NCBI GenBank assembly: GCA_902362715.1 | Contig: CABIXN010000010.1 | Location: forward strand, 29,221 to 93,220 | Direction of reading: 5' to 3' | From: Lachnospiraceae bacterium | GTDB lineage: Bacteria > Bacillota > Clostridia > Lachnospirales > Lachnospiraceae | Length of the DNA: 64,000 nt | In this document: in pieces, positions 25,490 to 34,040 of the stretch | Numbering within the stretch: position 1 is the first letter of the stretch | Layout of the letters: the number at the start of each line of letters is the position of its first letter | Position numbers and translations under genes: made by a program | The notes under the pieces: generated by a model | Database searches by the model: none | Told to the model about the DNA's origin: nothing | The model's input: only the letters and a program-made list of their open reading frames with translations

Positions 25490-27079
25490 TTATCTTGAAT
25501 TTGCAGGCTCGATATTTACACTCTTTCCTTTAATCTTTGCTTTCTTCATAGCCGTCATTACAGCCGCTCCGTATTCCTTCGGAACTTCCACAAAGGTGTA
25601 TTTGTCAAACATATCAATGGTGCCCACCAGCTCTCCCGGCATTCCGGATTCACCAGCTACAGCGCCAAGAATATTTCCGGGTTTTACATGGTCTTTTTTT
25701 CCGATATTGATGAACAGACGTACCATGCCTTCTTCCGCACCGGTATCCTCAAATTCAAAATTATCCTGCTTTCCTGCCTCTTTTTCCAGCATACCAAGAG
25801 CTTCCACCAGAAAAGCCGCCGCAATATCCATAGCAGTATAATCAGAATGATTAACCTGATCTTCAATCATATTAATTGCTTTGGACAGATCTTCTTCTTC
25901 AATAATTTGTCCAATGTGATCCATGATCTTCTCGGCTTTTACATTTGTCACATCTTTTGCTGACGGGATGGGCTGTGCAAGTATTTTTGTTTTACAGTAA
26001 CGCTGGATCTCTTTTAATTTATAAACCTCTTTTCCTTTTACAAAAGAAAATGCACGGCCGGTTCTTCCGGCACGGCCGGTTCTTCCAATCCGATGTACAT
26101 AATATTCATCATCCTGAGGCAGATCATAATTAAATACCGCTTCCACATCATCCACATCAATTCCTCTGGCTGCTACATCTGTGGCAATCAGGATTTCTGC
26201 TTTTCCGTTACGGAAGCTTTTCATTACCCGGTCTCTCTGTGTCTGTTTCATATCACCGTGAAGACCTTCTGCAAAGTACCCTCTGCCCTGCAGCTCACTT
26301 GTGAGTTCATCTACCATCCGTTTTGTATTGCAGAATACCAAAGACAGCTTCGGATCATAATAATCCAGCAGACGTGTCAAAATATCCACCTTATCTTTTC
26401 TTTTTACATCATAATAGTACTGCTCAATGCTGGGAACTGTCAGCTCTTTCTTTACAACTTTAATGGTAATAGCATCTTTCTGATATTTTTTTGTAATGTC
26501 CAGAATTGCTTTTGGCATGGTTGCCGAAAATAACACAACCTGACGTTCTTCCGGAAGGTATTCTAAAACAGTTTCAATATCTTCCCGAAATCCCATATTC
26601 AGCATTTCATCTGCTTCATCCAGAACAATGGTATTTACATGATCACAGCGGATAGTTTTTCTTCTCAAATGATCCATAACCCGTCCCGGCGTTCCGATAA
26701 TAATCTGAGCTCCTCCCTTTAAGGAACGGATCTGTTTGCTGATTTCCTGTCCCCCATATACAGGTAAAATTTTTATACCGTGCATATATTTTGCCAGATT
26801 CCTGATCTCATTAGACACCTGAATTGCCAGTTCTCTTGTAGGACATAAAACGATGGCCTGTGTCTTTTTAGAATGAGGCTCTACTTTGTGCAGCAGGGGA
26901 ATACCAAAAGACGCGGTCTTACCTGTTCCTGTCTGAGCCTGACCGATAACATCCTGTCCACTCATTACTGCCGGTATGGATTTGGCCTGAATCGGTGTAG
27001 CCTCCTCAAATCCCATTTCTGTTACTGCCCGCAGTACCTGCGGGTATAATTCTAATTCTTCAAATCTTACTGTTTCCAT
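25490..27079 (-). CDS. DEAD-box RNA helicase with DbpA-type RNA-binding domain
   Basis: This 529-residue helicase has the full set of SF2 motifs: AQTGTGKT (48-55), PTRELA, GTPGR, VLDEADEM, SATMP and HRIGRTGRAG. After the helicase core, the C-terminal 75 residues (from VRLFINIGKKD) form the DbpA RNA-binding domain, which targets 23S rRNA helix 92 in DbpA. It probably remodels RNA in ribosome assembly or in the cold. The gene stands alone; a hairpin (ATCATAG-TTT-CTATGAT, 27136-27152) lies in its leader. Confidence 0.9.
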   Translation of the reverse strand: METVRFEELELYPQVLRAVTEMGFEEATPIQAKSIPAVMSGQDVIGQAQTGTGKTASFGIPLLHKVEPHSKKTQAIVLCPTRELAIQVSNEIRNLAKYMHGIKILPVYGGQEISKQIRSLKGGAQIIIGTPGRVMDHLRRKTIRCDHVNTIVLDEADEMLNMGFREDIETVLEYLPEERQVVLFSATMPKAILDITKKYQKDAITIKVVKKELTVPSIEQYYYDVKRKDKVDILTRLLDYYDPKLSLVFCNTKRMVDELTSELQGRGYFAEGLHGDMKQTQRDRVMKSFRNGKAEILIATDVAARGIDVDDVEAVFNYDLPQDDEYYVHRIGRTGRAGRTGRAFSFVKGKEVYKLKEIQRYCKTKILAQPIPSAKDVTNVKAEKIMDHIGQIIEEEDLSKAINMIEDQVNHSDYTAMDIAAAFLVEALGMLEKEAGKQDNFEFEDTGAEEGMVRLFINIGKKDHVKPGNILGAVAGESGMPGELVGTIDMFDKYTFVEVPKEYGAAVMTAMKKAKIKGKSVNIEPANSR

Positions 27080-27156
27080 TTATATTCCTTTCCTTATTCA
27101 TATCATAGGATAAATTTCCTGGCATATTAAATAAATCATAGTTTCTATGATATAAA

Positions 27157-27195
27157 AAAAGCGCCCGCCTCCGAAGGAGATTGCGAAACGCTGAT
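27157..27195 (-). terminator. Terminator between the GIY-YIG gene and the helicase
   Basis: A G+C-rich hairpin with a CTCC-TTC-GGAG apex is followed on the minus strand by seven T. It would end the GIY-YIG transcript before the helicase leader. The lower stem is imperfect. Confidence 0.5.
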
Positions 27196-27262
27196 TACTA
27201 TGCTTTATCAAATTCCACCTGCTTATCATATCAAAGAGATGCCAGGAAGTCAAATACTGTTT

Positions 27263-27547
27263 TTACAACTCCTGTATTCCCATTTTCTGCAGTTCCCATT
27301 TCCAGTCATCTTTTTCTGTCAGTCTTTCTTTTTCCCGGCGGGTTAATTTTTTTATCTGCGCCTCTCTTTTCATGGCATCTTCCTTATTTTCATAAAATTC
27401 CAGGTAAACCAGCTTTAGGGGGCCTCTTCCTCTGGTGTACTTTGCGCCTTTACCCTGGCGGTGCTGCTTTATTCTTTTCTGAATATCGTTGGTCCACCCT
27501 GTGTAAAAGCTTTCATCCTTGCACTTCAGCATATATGTAAAATTCAT
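27263..27547 (-). CDS. GIY-YIG nuclease superfamily protein, UPF0213/YhbQ type
   Basis: The 94-residue protein is a single GIY-YIG domain of the small UPF0213 class, starting MNFTYMLKCKDESFYTGWTN (catalytic tyrosines in TYML and FYTG) and containing the arginine of KRIKQHRQGKGAKYTRGR and the glutamate of YLEFYENKEDAMKRE. Members are putative DNA-repair or structure-specific nucleases, but their cellular role is poorly known. It has its own upstream region with G+C-rich palindromes. Confidence 0.88.
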   Translation of the reverse strand: MNFTYMLKCKDESFYTGWTNDIQKRIKQHRQGKGAKYTRGRGPLKLVYLEFYENKEDAMKREAQIKKLTRREKERLTEKDDWKWELQKMGIQEL

Positions 27548-27766
27548 TATTTCTCCTGTATGTATCCCGGGCCGGCACCGGCCGCCCTAAAGCAGTCCGG
27601 TACCGGCTGTTATTTATATAAAGCAATCGACCTAGTTTTGTACTTCACTCATTTTTTGAACACTTCCTGTAGAAATCATTCGATTGCGTATTTTGGTCTT
27701 TCTAAAATATTATACACCAAAATGCGCCGATTGTGCCTGTCTTATGGCCAGATATAAAAATCTGTA

Positions 27767-28555
27767 TTATTCCAGAAAGTCCATAGGATCTACAGGCTCT
27801 TTATCCTTCATCATAGCAAAATACAGATTACTTCCTTCCACACTGTAATATTTCGTCGGTTCTGTAATATAACCAATAACATCACCTTTTTTAATTTCAT
27901 CACCTTTTTTGAGCTTTACTTCTTTGAGCTGTCCATACTGAGCAGTGTAGCCGCTGCCAATGTCTACAGTTAAAGTCATCCCCGTATTTTCATTGGTTGA
28001 TACATCTGTCACCCTGCCGTCTGAAGCGGCCTGTACCTTGGTGTTCACCTGGGCCTGAATAATCAGAGCCGGATTATATTTATACTGATCCAATGTTGCA
28101 AAATAAATTGTTTTGTCCATACTGTAGTTCAAAAGCACATTTCCTTTTACCGGCCATGCAATCTTTGTACTTTTGCTGAAAGTTAATTCTTCCTTTTTTT
28201 CCTTAGCTTTGGCCGTTTCTGCAGCATTTGAGGCTTCCTTGGTTTTTACGGTTTCTTTTTCCTCCGTATAGGATGCAGTTTCCTTTGTTTCCGGTTCCTT
28301 AGCTGCCTCCTTCGAGGCACTCTGATCCTCAGCCATAGTTTCCACCGTTTCCGGTTCCTCTTCCTGCTCTTTTGGCTCTGTTACGATATCTTTTGTCTGT
28401 GCCAGCTGTATCTGCTGCTGATTTTCTTTTTGTAAATTTTTATAATAGAGACCACCCATGGCAATAATTGCCGCCAGAGCGATAACGCCGGCAGTCAGAT
28501 ATGATTTCTGTCTGGATCTAATAAATCTTCTGTCATTTTTCATTTCCATCACCAT
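27767..28555 (-). CDS. spoIIQ: SpoIIQ-like LytM/M23 protein
   Basis: This 262-residue protein has one N-terminal membrane helix, a long Glu/Lys/Thr-rich linker (about 50-125) and a C-terminal LytM (M23) domain. SpoIIQ spans the inner forespore membrane and binds SpoIIIAH to form the engulfment channel. The zinc-binding positions look replaced: YGQL stands where catalytic members have YGHL, and NLYFAM replaces the usual HLHFE, so it is probably not an active endopeptidase. It follows spoIID, the standard clostridial order. The exact start (28555, 28549 or 28543) is uncertain because three in-frame ATGs are clustered. Confidence 0.8.
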   Translation of the reverse strand: MVMEMKNDRRFIRSRQKSYLTAGVIALAAIIAMGGLYYKNLQKENQQQIQLAQTKDIVTEPKEQEEEPETVETMAEDQSASKEAAKEPETKETASYTEEKETVKTKEASNAAETAKAKEKKEELTFSKSTKIAWPVKGNVLLNYSMDKTIYFATLDQYKYNPALIIQAQVNTKVQAASDGRVTDVSTNENTGMTLTVDIGSGYTAQYGQLKEVKLKKGDEIKKGDVIGYITEPTKYYSVEGSNLYFAMMKDKEPVDPMDFLE

Positions 28556-28631
28556 CCGCTTTCACAAAATCTGTTACGGATAGCTTTGCCTGAAATGTTA
28601 TCTCTTATACAAAAGAATAAAAATTTTCCAT

Positions 28632-29486
28632 TTATTTTTCTTTCATGGCTTCAATCTTTATATCTTTATAGTAATATTTCAAAATCTCTTTGTAATCTTT
28701 TCCTTCCTTTGCCATCTGATTAGCCCCATACTGGCTTAAACCCAGACCATGTCCCAGTCCTTTGGTCGTAATTCGCACCTTGCCCTCCAGCTGGGAAAAA
28801 TAAAAACAGGAGGATGGCAGTCCCAGAACCTCTTTTACAGCTTCTCCATTTAAAACTGTCTTTCCAATCTGTACTTCCGTAACATATCCTGCCTCATCCC
28901 TGGTTTTAATTTTCAGCTCTCCCGGCAGCTTTGAAACCTCTACTTTCTCATCCTTTAAAACCTTCTGCAATTTTGAAGCCATCTCTTCTTTTTCTAAAAA
29001 TGTAACCATAAGATACTGTTCCGATGATATATCCCAGCTGCTCTCTACACTGGACAAATATGTTTTATTTTCCTGGCCGGGTACTTCTGACGCATTGCGG
29101 GTTAATTTGCTGCTGACAGCATGATACGCAGCATCTATAGCTTCCCCCTGACTGGTAAGTATTTCTCCACTGGTATCTTCCACACAAAATGTGATTTTCT
29201 CCAGGTTTTCCGCCAGATTTTCTGCATTTTCCTTTATTTCCTGATCTGGATCCCGGTATAGGTTTGTCCGAGCAATCACCGCCTGAGCTTTTAGGGCCTC
29301 CGTTTCGTCTGTCCCGGACATTTCTTCTGATACCATCTGAATTACTTTTTGTTCAAATTCTGAGGACTCTTTGCTGTCAGAGTGAAAAGGAAATCCTTTT
29401 CCTCCCTGAAAATATACAGTAATCAGGTACGGAATAAAAATAATCAAGATCAGAATTGCACCATACAATTTTATTTTTTCTTTCAT
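28632..29486 (-). CDS. spoIID: Stage II sporulation protein D
   Basis: The 284-residue protein has an N-terminal membrane anchor (GAILILIIFIPYLITVYF) and a SpoIID/LytB lytic transglycosylase domain, ending with the conserved GLGHGLGLSQYGANQMAKEG. SpoIID cleaves peptidoglycan strands during septal thinning and engulfment in the mother cell. spoIIQ follows 76 bases later. An in-frame TGA lies two codons before the ATG, so the start is fixed, yet no ribosome binding site precedes it. A sigma-E-like -10 element lies only six bases upstream. Confidence 0.88.
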   Translation of the reverse strand: MKEKIKLYGAILILIIFIPYLITVYFQGGKGFPFHSDSKESSEFEQKVIQMVSEEMSGTDETEALKAQAVIARTNLYRDPDQEIKENAENLAENLEKITFCVEDTSGEILTSQGEAIDAAYHAVSSKLTRNASEVPGQENKTYLSSVESSWDISSEQYLMVTFLEKEEMASKLQKVLKDEKVEVSKLPGELKIKTRDEAGYVTEVQIGKTVLNGEAVKEVLGLPSSCFYFSQLEGKVRITTKGLGHGLGLSQYGANQMAKEGKDYKEILKYYYKDIKIEAMKEK

Positions 29487-29491
29487 ATTTC

Positions 29492-29520
29492 ACTGTATGA
29501 TATCCGGATTCAGAATATAC
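29492..29520 (-). promoter_or_regulatory. Sigma-E-like promoter of spoIID
   Basis: On the minus strand GTATATT (29520-29514) and CATACAGT (29499-29492) are 14 bases apart, each one base off the Bacillus sigma-E consensus. The -10 box is so close to the ATG that the transcript would begin at or near the start codon. Confidence 0.45.
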
Positions 29521-29634
29521 ATAAAAACAGCAGCCACCTGACGGATTCATATATTCTCCTAGGAAGTAAACAGGTTTTACGATCTTACCTGTCTGCCTGA
29601 AAGAACACATATCAGATATCTGCTGTTTTCTATA

Positions 29635-30501
29635 CTATAGTCTTTTTTTAATAAAATTACTGAGAGCTGCAAACTCTTTAAGCGTCAGTGCCTCTCCCCG
29701 GATGTTCAGCGGCTTTGAAAGCTCTCCTATGGCACCTTCTATATCCTCTTTTGAAAGCGGAAGATTCAGACCATTTTTCAGTCCGTTCACAAGTGTTTTC
29801 CGACGCTGATTAAAGGCTGCCCGGATAATGCGAAACATCAGTTTTTCATCTTCTGCCTGCACAGGAGGGACCTCATGTCTAATCAACCGAATTACCGCCG
29901 AACCTACATTTGGCCGGGGCATAAAACAATTGGGCGGAACATTTGCCACAATTTCAGGTTTTGCATAATACTGTACCGCCAGAGACAGGGCACCGTATTC
30001 TTTGGATCCCGGCCCTGTCTTCATACGGTCAGCCACCTCTTTTTGAACCATAATCGTAATACTTTCAATGGGTACATGGCTTTCAAACAATCCCATAATA
30101 ATAGGTGTTGTAATATAATAGGGCAGATTAGCAACCACTTTAATGGGTTTCCCGTGATTTTTTTCCTGTACCAGCTGATTGATATCTACTTTCAGAATAT
30201 CATTATGAATCACTTCTACATTGTTATAGGCGCTTAATGTATCCTTTAATACAGGTATCAGTGCATTGTCAATTTCCACTGCAGCCACTTCTCTGGCATT
30301 TTCACAAAGATACTGGGTCATGGTGCCAATCCCCGGTCCAATTTCCAGCACAAAGTCATCCGATGTAATATCCGCCGCACGAATAATTTTATCCAATACA
30401 TGGGTATCTATCAAAAAATTCTGACCAAATTTCTTTTGAAATACAAATTTATACTTATTTAAAACCGCAATGGTTTCCTGGGGATTTCCTAAGGTCGCCA
30501 T
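29635..30501 (-). CDS. rsmA: 16S rRNA (adenine1518/1519-N6)-dimethyltransferase
   Basis: The 288-residue methyltransferase dimethylates two adjacent adenosines in the loop of 16S helix 45. It shows the SAM motif VLEIGPGIGTMTQYL, the acidic EIDN motif, the NLPYYITTP catalytic motif and the basic C-terminal domain with FNQRRKTLVNGL. AAGGAATAAGG precedes the ATG. It follows tatD in the metG-tatD-rsmA order common in Firmicutes. Confidence 0.93.
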   Translation of the reverse strand: MATLGNPQETIAVLNKYKFVFQKKFGQNFLIDTHVLDKIIRAADITSDDFVLEIGPGIGTMTQYLCENAREVAAVEIDNALIPVLKDTLSAYNNVEVIHNDILKVDINQLVQEKNHGKPIKVVANLPYYITTPIIMGLFESHVPIESITIMVQKEVADRMKTGPGSKEYGALSLAVQYYAKPEIVANVPPNCFMPRPNVGSAVIRLIRHEVPPVQAEDEKLMFRIIRAAFNQRRKTLVNGLKNGLNLPLSKEDIEGAIGELSKPLNIRGEALTLKEFAALSNFIKKRL

Positions 30502-30596
30502 CCTTATTCCTTTCTGACTGCTCTAAGGCTGTCCTTTTTCTTCTCCCGCTAAATATCAGGCTGTATCCGACACGAAACAGTCCATACAACGGGATT

Positions 30597-31379
30597 TTAT
30601 TTTTCCTTTACCTTGAAAAACAAAGCTCTTGCATTTTCATTGGTTACGCGGATAACGTCTTCCTCTGAAACACCCTTAATTCTTGCAATTTCTTCCACAA
30701 CATAGGACAGATACAATGAGGAATTTCGTTTTCCCCGGTAAGGCTCAGGCGCCAGGTAGGGGGAATCTGTCTCCAGCAGAATCTTTTCCAGCGGTATATC
30801 CTCCACGGTTTCTTTTAATTTTCTGGAAGCCTTAAAGGTTACAACACCGCCCACTCCAATGTAGTATCCCATTTTTACGTATTGAGCCGCCATTTCTCTG
30901 GAATAGGAATAGCAGTGGACCACTCCTTTTAAATCCTGATAACAGCTCTGGGATAATATGTCCATAGTATCTGCCGCAGCCTCTCTGGAATGAATAATCA
31001 CCGGAAGCGCCGCCTGCTTTGCAATATCCAGCTGTCGGCAAAACCAGTATTTCTGCCGGTTGTGTACCTCGGGTTCTTTTCCCCAGTAATAATCAAGGCC
31101 GATTTCCCCTACAGCTGCCACTTTGGGATGGGACAGATGAGCCTCTATCCAGCCTGTGCCTTCCTGATCCAGATCCGAAATATCACTGGGATGAATCCCC
31201 AGCGCAGCATAGACAAACTCATATGTTTCAGCCAGCTTCAGTGATTTTTCACATCCCTTCATACTGGCCCCCACATTTATAATTGTACCGATTCCATGAT
31301 CTTTCATGGAAGTAAGCAGCTGGTCTCTGTCTTCATCAAATTTTTCATCATCATAATGAGCATGACTTTCGAATATCAT
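30597..31379 (-). CDS. tatD: TatD family metal-dependent hydrolase
   Basis: The 260-residue TIM-barrel hydrolase starts MIFESHAHYDDEKF (metal-binding HxH) and includes GEIGLDYYW, PVIIHSREA, GVVHCYS and ETDSPYLAPEP, which supply the other metal ligands. TatD enzymes are 3'-5' DNA exonucleases and possibly D-aminoacyl or RNA-repair hydrolases. It begins 14 bases after the metG stop with GGGAG upstream, so it is cotranscribed with metG. Confidence 0.92.
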   Translation of the reverse strand: MIFESHAHYDDEKFDEDRDQLLTSMKDHGIGTIINVGASMKGCEKSLKLAETYEFVYAALGIHPSDISDLDQEGTGWIEAHLSHPKVAAVGEIGLDYYWGKEPEVHNRQKYWFCRQLDIAKQAALPVIIHSREAAADTMDILSQSCYQDLKGVVHCYSYSREMAAQYVKMGYYIGVGGVVTFKASRKLKETVEDIPLEKILLETDSPYLAPEPYRGKRNSSLYLSYVVEEIARIKGVSEEDVIRVTNENARALFFKVKEK

Positions 31380-31393
31380 TTCATGTCTCCCTT

Positions 31394-33367
31394 TTAAGCA
31401 ATTTCCGCGCCTGACGGCATATCCTTCTCCGGTGTCATTACTGCCAGATTTCCGTTTTCATCTTCCGCGCACAAAATCATTCCTTCTGAAAGAACGCCAG
31501 CCAGCTTCGCTGGTTTTAAGTTCACTAAAACCATAACCTTTTTACCTACCATTTCTTCTGCAGAATAGTATTTTTTGATTCCGGAAACAATTTGTTTGAC
31601 CTGAGATCCTATTTTTACCTGTGAACATAACAGCTTTTTCGATTTTTTCACTTCTTCACAGGCGATAATTTCACCTACCTGAAACTGCATTTTCATAAAA
31701 TCATCATATTCAATTTCGTCTTTTGGCTCAATATCAATTACTGTTTCATCTGTCTCTTTAACAGCTTCTGCTTCCTTCTGCTCCTTTGGATGGCGCTCCT
31801 CTACTCTTTTTAAAACTTCCTCAATGTCCTGACGGGCAAATAAGATCTCCGGTTTTTCTGTGACTTTTGTACCGCTTTCATAAAGACCAAAGGTACTTAA
31901 TTCCTCAAAATCTCTGTCTCTTCCATTCAGCTGTGTAAAAATCTTTTCCGATGTTTCCGGCATAAAACTCTTTAGCAACGATGTGCCAATACAAATACTC
32001 TCTACCAGATTATATAAAACAGTAGCCAGACGCTCCTGCTTTGTTTCATCCTTTGCCAGTGCCCATGGCATTGTCTCATCAATATATTTATTACAGCGTT
32101 TAAATAATGCAAATACTTCTGTAATAGCATCTGCTACTCTTAAATGCTCCATTTTTTCTGCTACGCAGTCGACAGTACCTGTTACTACAGATTTCAATTC
32201 TTCATCCACAGGTTCAGATACCTGTTTATCCGTCACAATCCCGCCAAAATATTTATTACTCATGGATATGGTGCGGTTTACCAGATTTCCCAGAGTATTG
32301 GCCAGATCTGAGTTCATACGCTCTACCATCAGCTCCCAGGAAATAATTCCATCATTGTCAAAAGGCATCTCATGCAGAACAAAATAGCGCACGGCGTCCA
32401 CCCCAAAAAACTCAACCAGTTCATCTGCATACAGCACATTTCCCTTTGATTTACTCATCTTACCGTCACCCTGAAGCAGCCATGGATGCCCAAATACCTG
32501 TTTTGGAAGCGGCAGATCCAGTGCCATCAAAAAGATCGGCCAGTAAATTGTATGGAATCTGATAATATCTTTTCCAATCAAATGCAGATCTGCCGGCCAG
32601 TTCTTATTGAACAATTCCGATGAATTACCATCCGCATCATATCCGATTTTTGTAATATAGTTGGTCAGCGCATCCAGCCAGACATATACCACATGTTTTG
32701 GTTCAAAATCCACGGGGATTCCCCAGGTAAATGACGTACGGGATACACACAGATCCTGCAGACCCGGCAAAAGGAAATTATTCATCATCTCATTCTTTCT
32801 GGAAACGGGCTGAATAAATTCCGGATGGGTATTGATATGCTCAATGAGACGATCCGCATATTTACTCATTTTAAAGAAATATGCCTCTTCCTTGGCCGGC
32901 TGCACTTCTCTTCCGCAGTCCGGACACTTGCCGTCCACTAACTGAGACTCTGTAAAAAAGGACTCGCATGGGGTACAGTACATACCTTCATAATGTCCTT
33001 TATAAATGTCGCCTTTCTCATACAGTTTTTTAAAAATCTTCTGTACCTGTTTCTCGTGATCCTCATCAGTAGTACGAATAAAATTATCATAGGATGTATT
33101 CATCATATCCCAGATACCCTTAATTTCTCCGGCAACCTGATCTACAAATTCCTTTGGCGTAATACCCTGCTCCTGGGCTTTCAGCTCAATTTTCTGTCCG
33201 TGTTCATCTGAACCGGTTTGAAAATATACGTCGTATCCTTCCTGTCTTTTGTAACGGGCAATGGCATCTGCCAGAACAATCTCATAGGTATTCCCGATAT
33301 GTGGCTTGCCGGATGTGTAGGCAATAGCCGTTGTCATATAATATTTTCCTTTACATGTTTTGCACAT
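31394..33367 (-). CDS. metG: Methionyl-tRNA synthetase
   Basis: The 657-residue synthetase shows the class I signature in KPHIGNTYEI, a zinc-binding insertion (CTPCESFF and CPDCG), the KMSKS loop (GKMSKSKGNV) and a C-terminal tRNA-binding OB-fold (from DDFMKMQFQVGEII) that allows dimerisation. I start it at 33367 because GAGGAGG precedes that ATG; the open frame continues 37 codons further into repeat copy B. It is controlled by the T-box at 33575-33862 and leads an operon with tatD and rsmA. Confidence 0.94.
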   Translation of the reverse strand: MCKTCKGKYYMTTAIAYTSGKPHIGNTYEIVLADAIARYKRQEGYDVYFQTGSDEHGQKIELKAQEQGITPKEFVDQVAGEIKGIWDMMNTSYDNFIRTTDEDHEKQVQKIFKKLYEKGDIYKGHYEGMYCTPCESFFTESQLVDGKCPDCGREVQPAKEEAYFFKMSKYADRLIEHINTHPEFIQPVSRKNEMMNNFLLPGLQDLCVSRTSFTWGIPVDFEPKHVVYVWLDALTNYITKIGYDADGNSSELFNKNWPADLHLIGKDIIRFHTIYWPIFLMALDLPLPKQVFGHPWLLQGDGKMSKSKGNVLYADELVEFFGVDAVRYFVLHEMPFDNDGIISWELMVERMNSDLANTLGNLVNRTISMSNKYFGGIVTDKQVSEPVDEELKSVVTGTVDCVAEKMEHLRVADAITEVFALFKRCNKYIDETMPWALAKDETKQERLATVLYNLVESICIGTSLLKSFMPETSEKIFTQLNGRDRDFEELSTFGLYESGTKVTEKPEILFARQDIEEVLKRVEERHPKEQKEAEAVKETDETVIDIEPKDEIEYDDFMKMQFQVGEIIACEEVKKSKKLLCSQVKIGSQVKQIVSGIKKYYSAEEMVGKKVMVLVNLKPAKLAGVLSEGMILCAEDENGNLAVMTPEKDMPSGAEIA

Positions 33368-33412
33368 AATAATTCCTCCTCGTCTATATTTTTGGGCATA
33401 TTGTGCCTCTAT

Positions 33413-33571
33413 AAAAAAGAATCCTGCCACGGTAGGACTCTCCGCCTGCGGCAGGTTGCGCAAGCAGCATGATTTCACTCTGCCGCAGTGCGATCCACTG
33501 CGGAGCGTTTTTTTGCTCTATAGGAATCGGTACTTTTCAGCTTTATCACAACATGGTATTTCCTATAGAGA
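33413..33571. repeat. Dispersed structured repeat, copy B, inside the metG leader
   Basis: This is the second copy of the element at 21269-21426, in the same orientation. It lies between the T-box terminator and the metG ribosome binding site and would be transcribed as part of the metG leader. On the minus strand it ends in GAGTCCT-N8-AGGATTC followed by six T, a terminator-like hairpin. An 11-base perfect inverted repeat (CTCTATAGGAA / TTCCTATAGAG) bounds its right part. Confidence 0.7.
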
Positions 33572-33574
33572 AAT

Positions 33575-33862
33575 AAAAAATCTCCCGTCCTATAAAAGGA
33601 CGAGAGAACTGTTCCCGTGTTACCACCTTTGTTCGCTTCAGCCTCACAGCTAAAGCCTCCTTGAGTATCCTAAAATACCCGGCGCTGTAACAGGCGCTCC
33701 TGTCAGAACTTATCCTTTTACTCCTCCTGGAATATAAAGGTTCAGTCCCGCCGCTCCAAAGCCATCTTCCATCTGTCATCCCTTCGCTTTTCTCAGCATT
33801 TTAAGCGTCTCTGTAAATTTCCGGCAGATGTACTCTCTTCTTCACTGCGTTTTATCGTATAT
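33575..33862 (-). promoter_or_regulatory. T-box riboswitch of metG, probable methionine (AUG) specifier
   Basis: On the minus strand the T-box sequence AAGGTGGTAACACGGGA (33629-33613) is followed by a terminator hairpin (TCTCGTCC/GGACGGGAGA, then TTTTTTA; 33607-33575). Stem I carries AGAGAGTA and the paired arms CATCTG/CAGATG, after which GAAG-ATG-G supplies the specifier at 33765-33763. Uncharged tRNA-Met would pair there and with the T-box to favour antitermination. A promoter (TTGACT at 33897-33892, 17-base spacer, TACGAT at 33874-33869) precedes it. Confidence 0.85.
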
Positions 33863-33885
33863 AGAGAAATCGTATCACAGCAAAA

Positions 33886-34023
33886 TTAAAAAGTCAAGGA
33901 AGGCGGTCGTTCCCCCATAGGAGAAACAAACATCATTTCATAATCATTAAACCAGCAGGGCACAAATTCCGGTATTCCCCCCTTTAAAGCTGTTAATGCA
34001 TTTTCTTTTATATTTATCGTCAT
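33886..34023 (-). pseudogene. Truncated N-terminal remnant of a uroporphyrinogen-decarboxylase-like gene
   Basis: A 45-codon frame begins 17 bases after the MFS stop with a good AAGGAG ribosome binding site. The peptide includes ALKGGIPEFVPCWFNDYE, resembling the N termini of URO-D-like corrinoid methyltransferases found beside DAPG-hydrolase-type genes. It ends abruptly (PPSLTF, stop), and its last codons overlap the -35 box of the metG promoter. This looks like the surviving 5' end of a gene whose remainder was deleted. It is too short to fold as the TIM barrel. Confidence 0.55.
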
Positions 34024-34040
34024 CTTATTTTTCTCCTTCA

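Noticed and set aside
29377..29610. 77-codon frame over the spoIID start, with an AGGAGA site before an internal ATG
   Set aside because: It overlaps spoIID in another frame, has no recognisable domain, and spoIID in its own frame is clearly the conserved protein. The site was noted only because spoIID lacks one.
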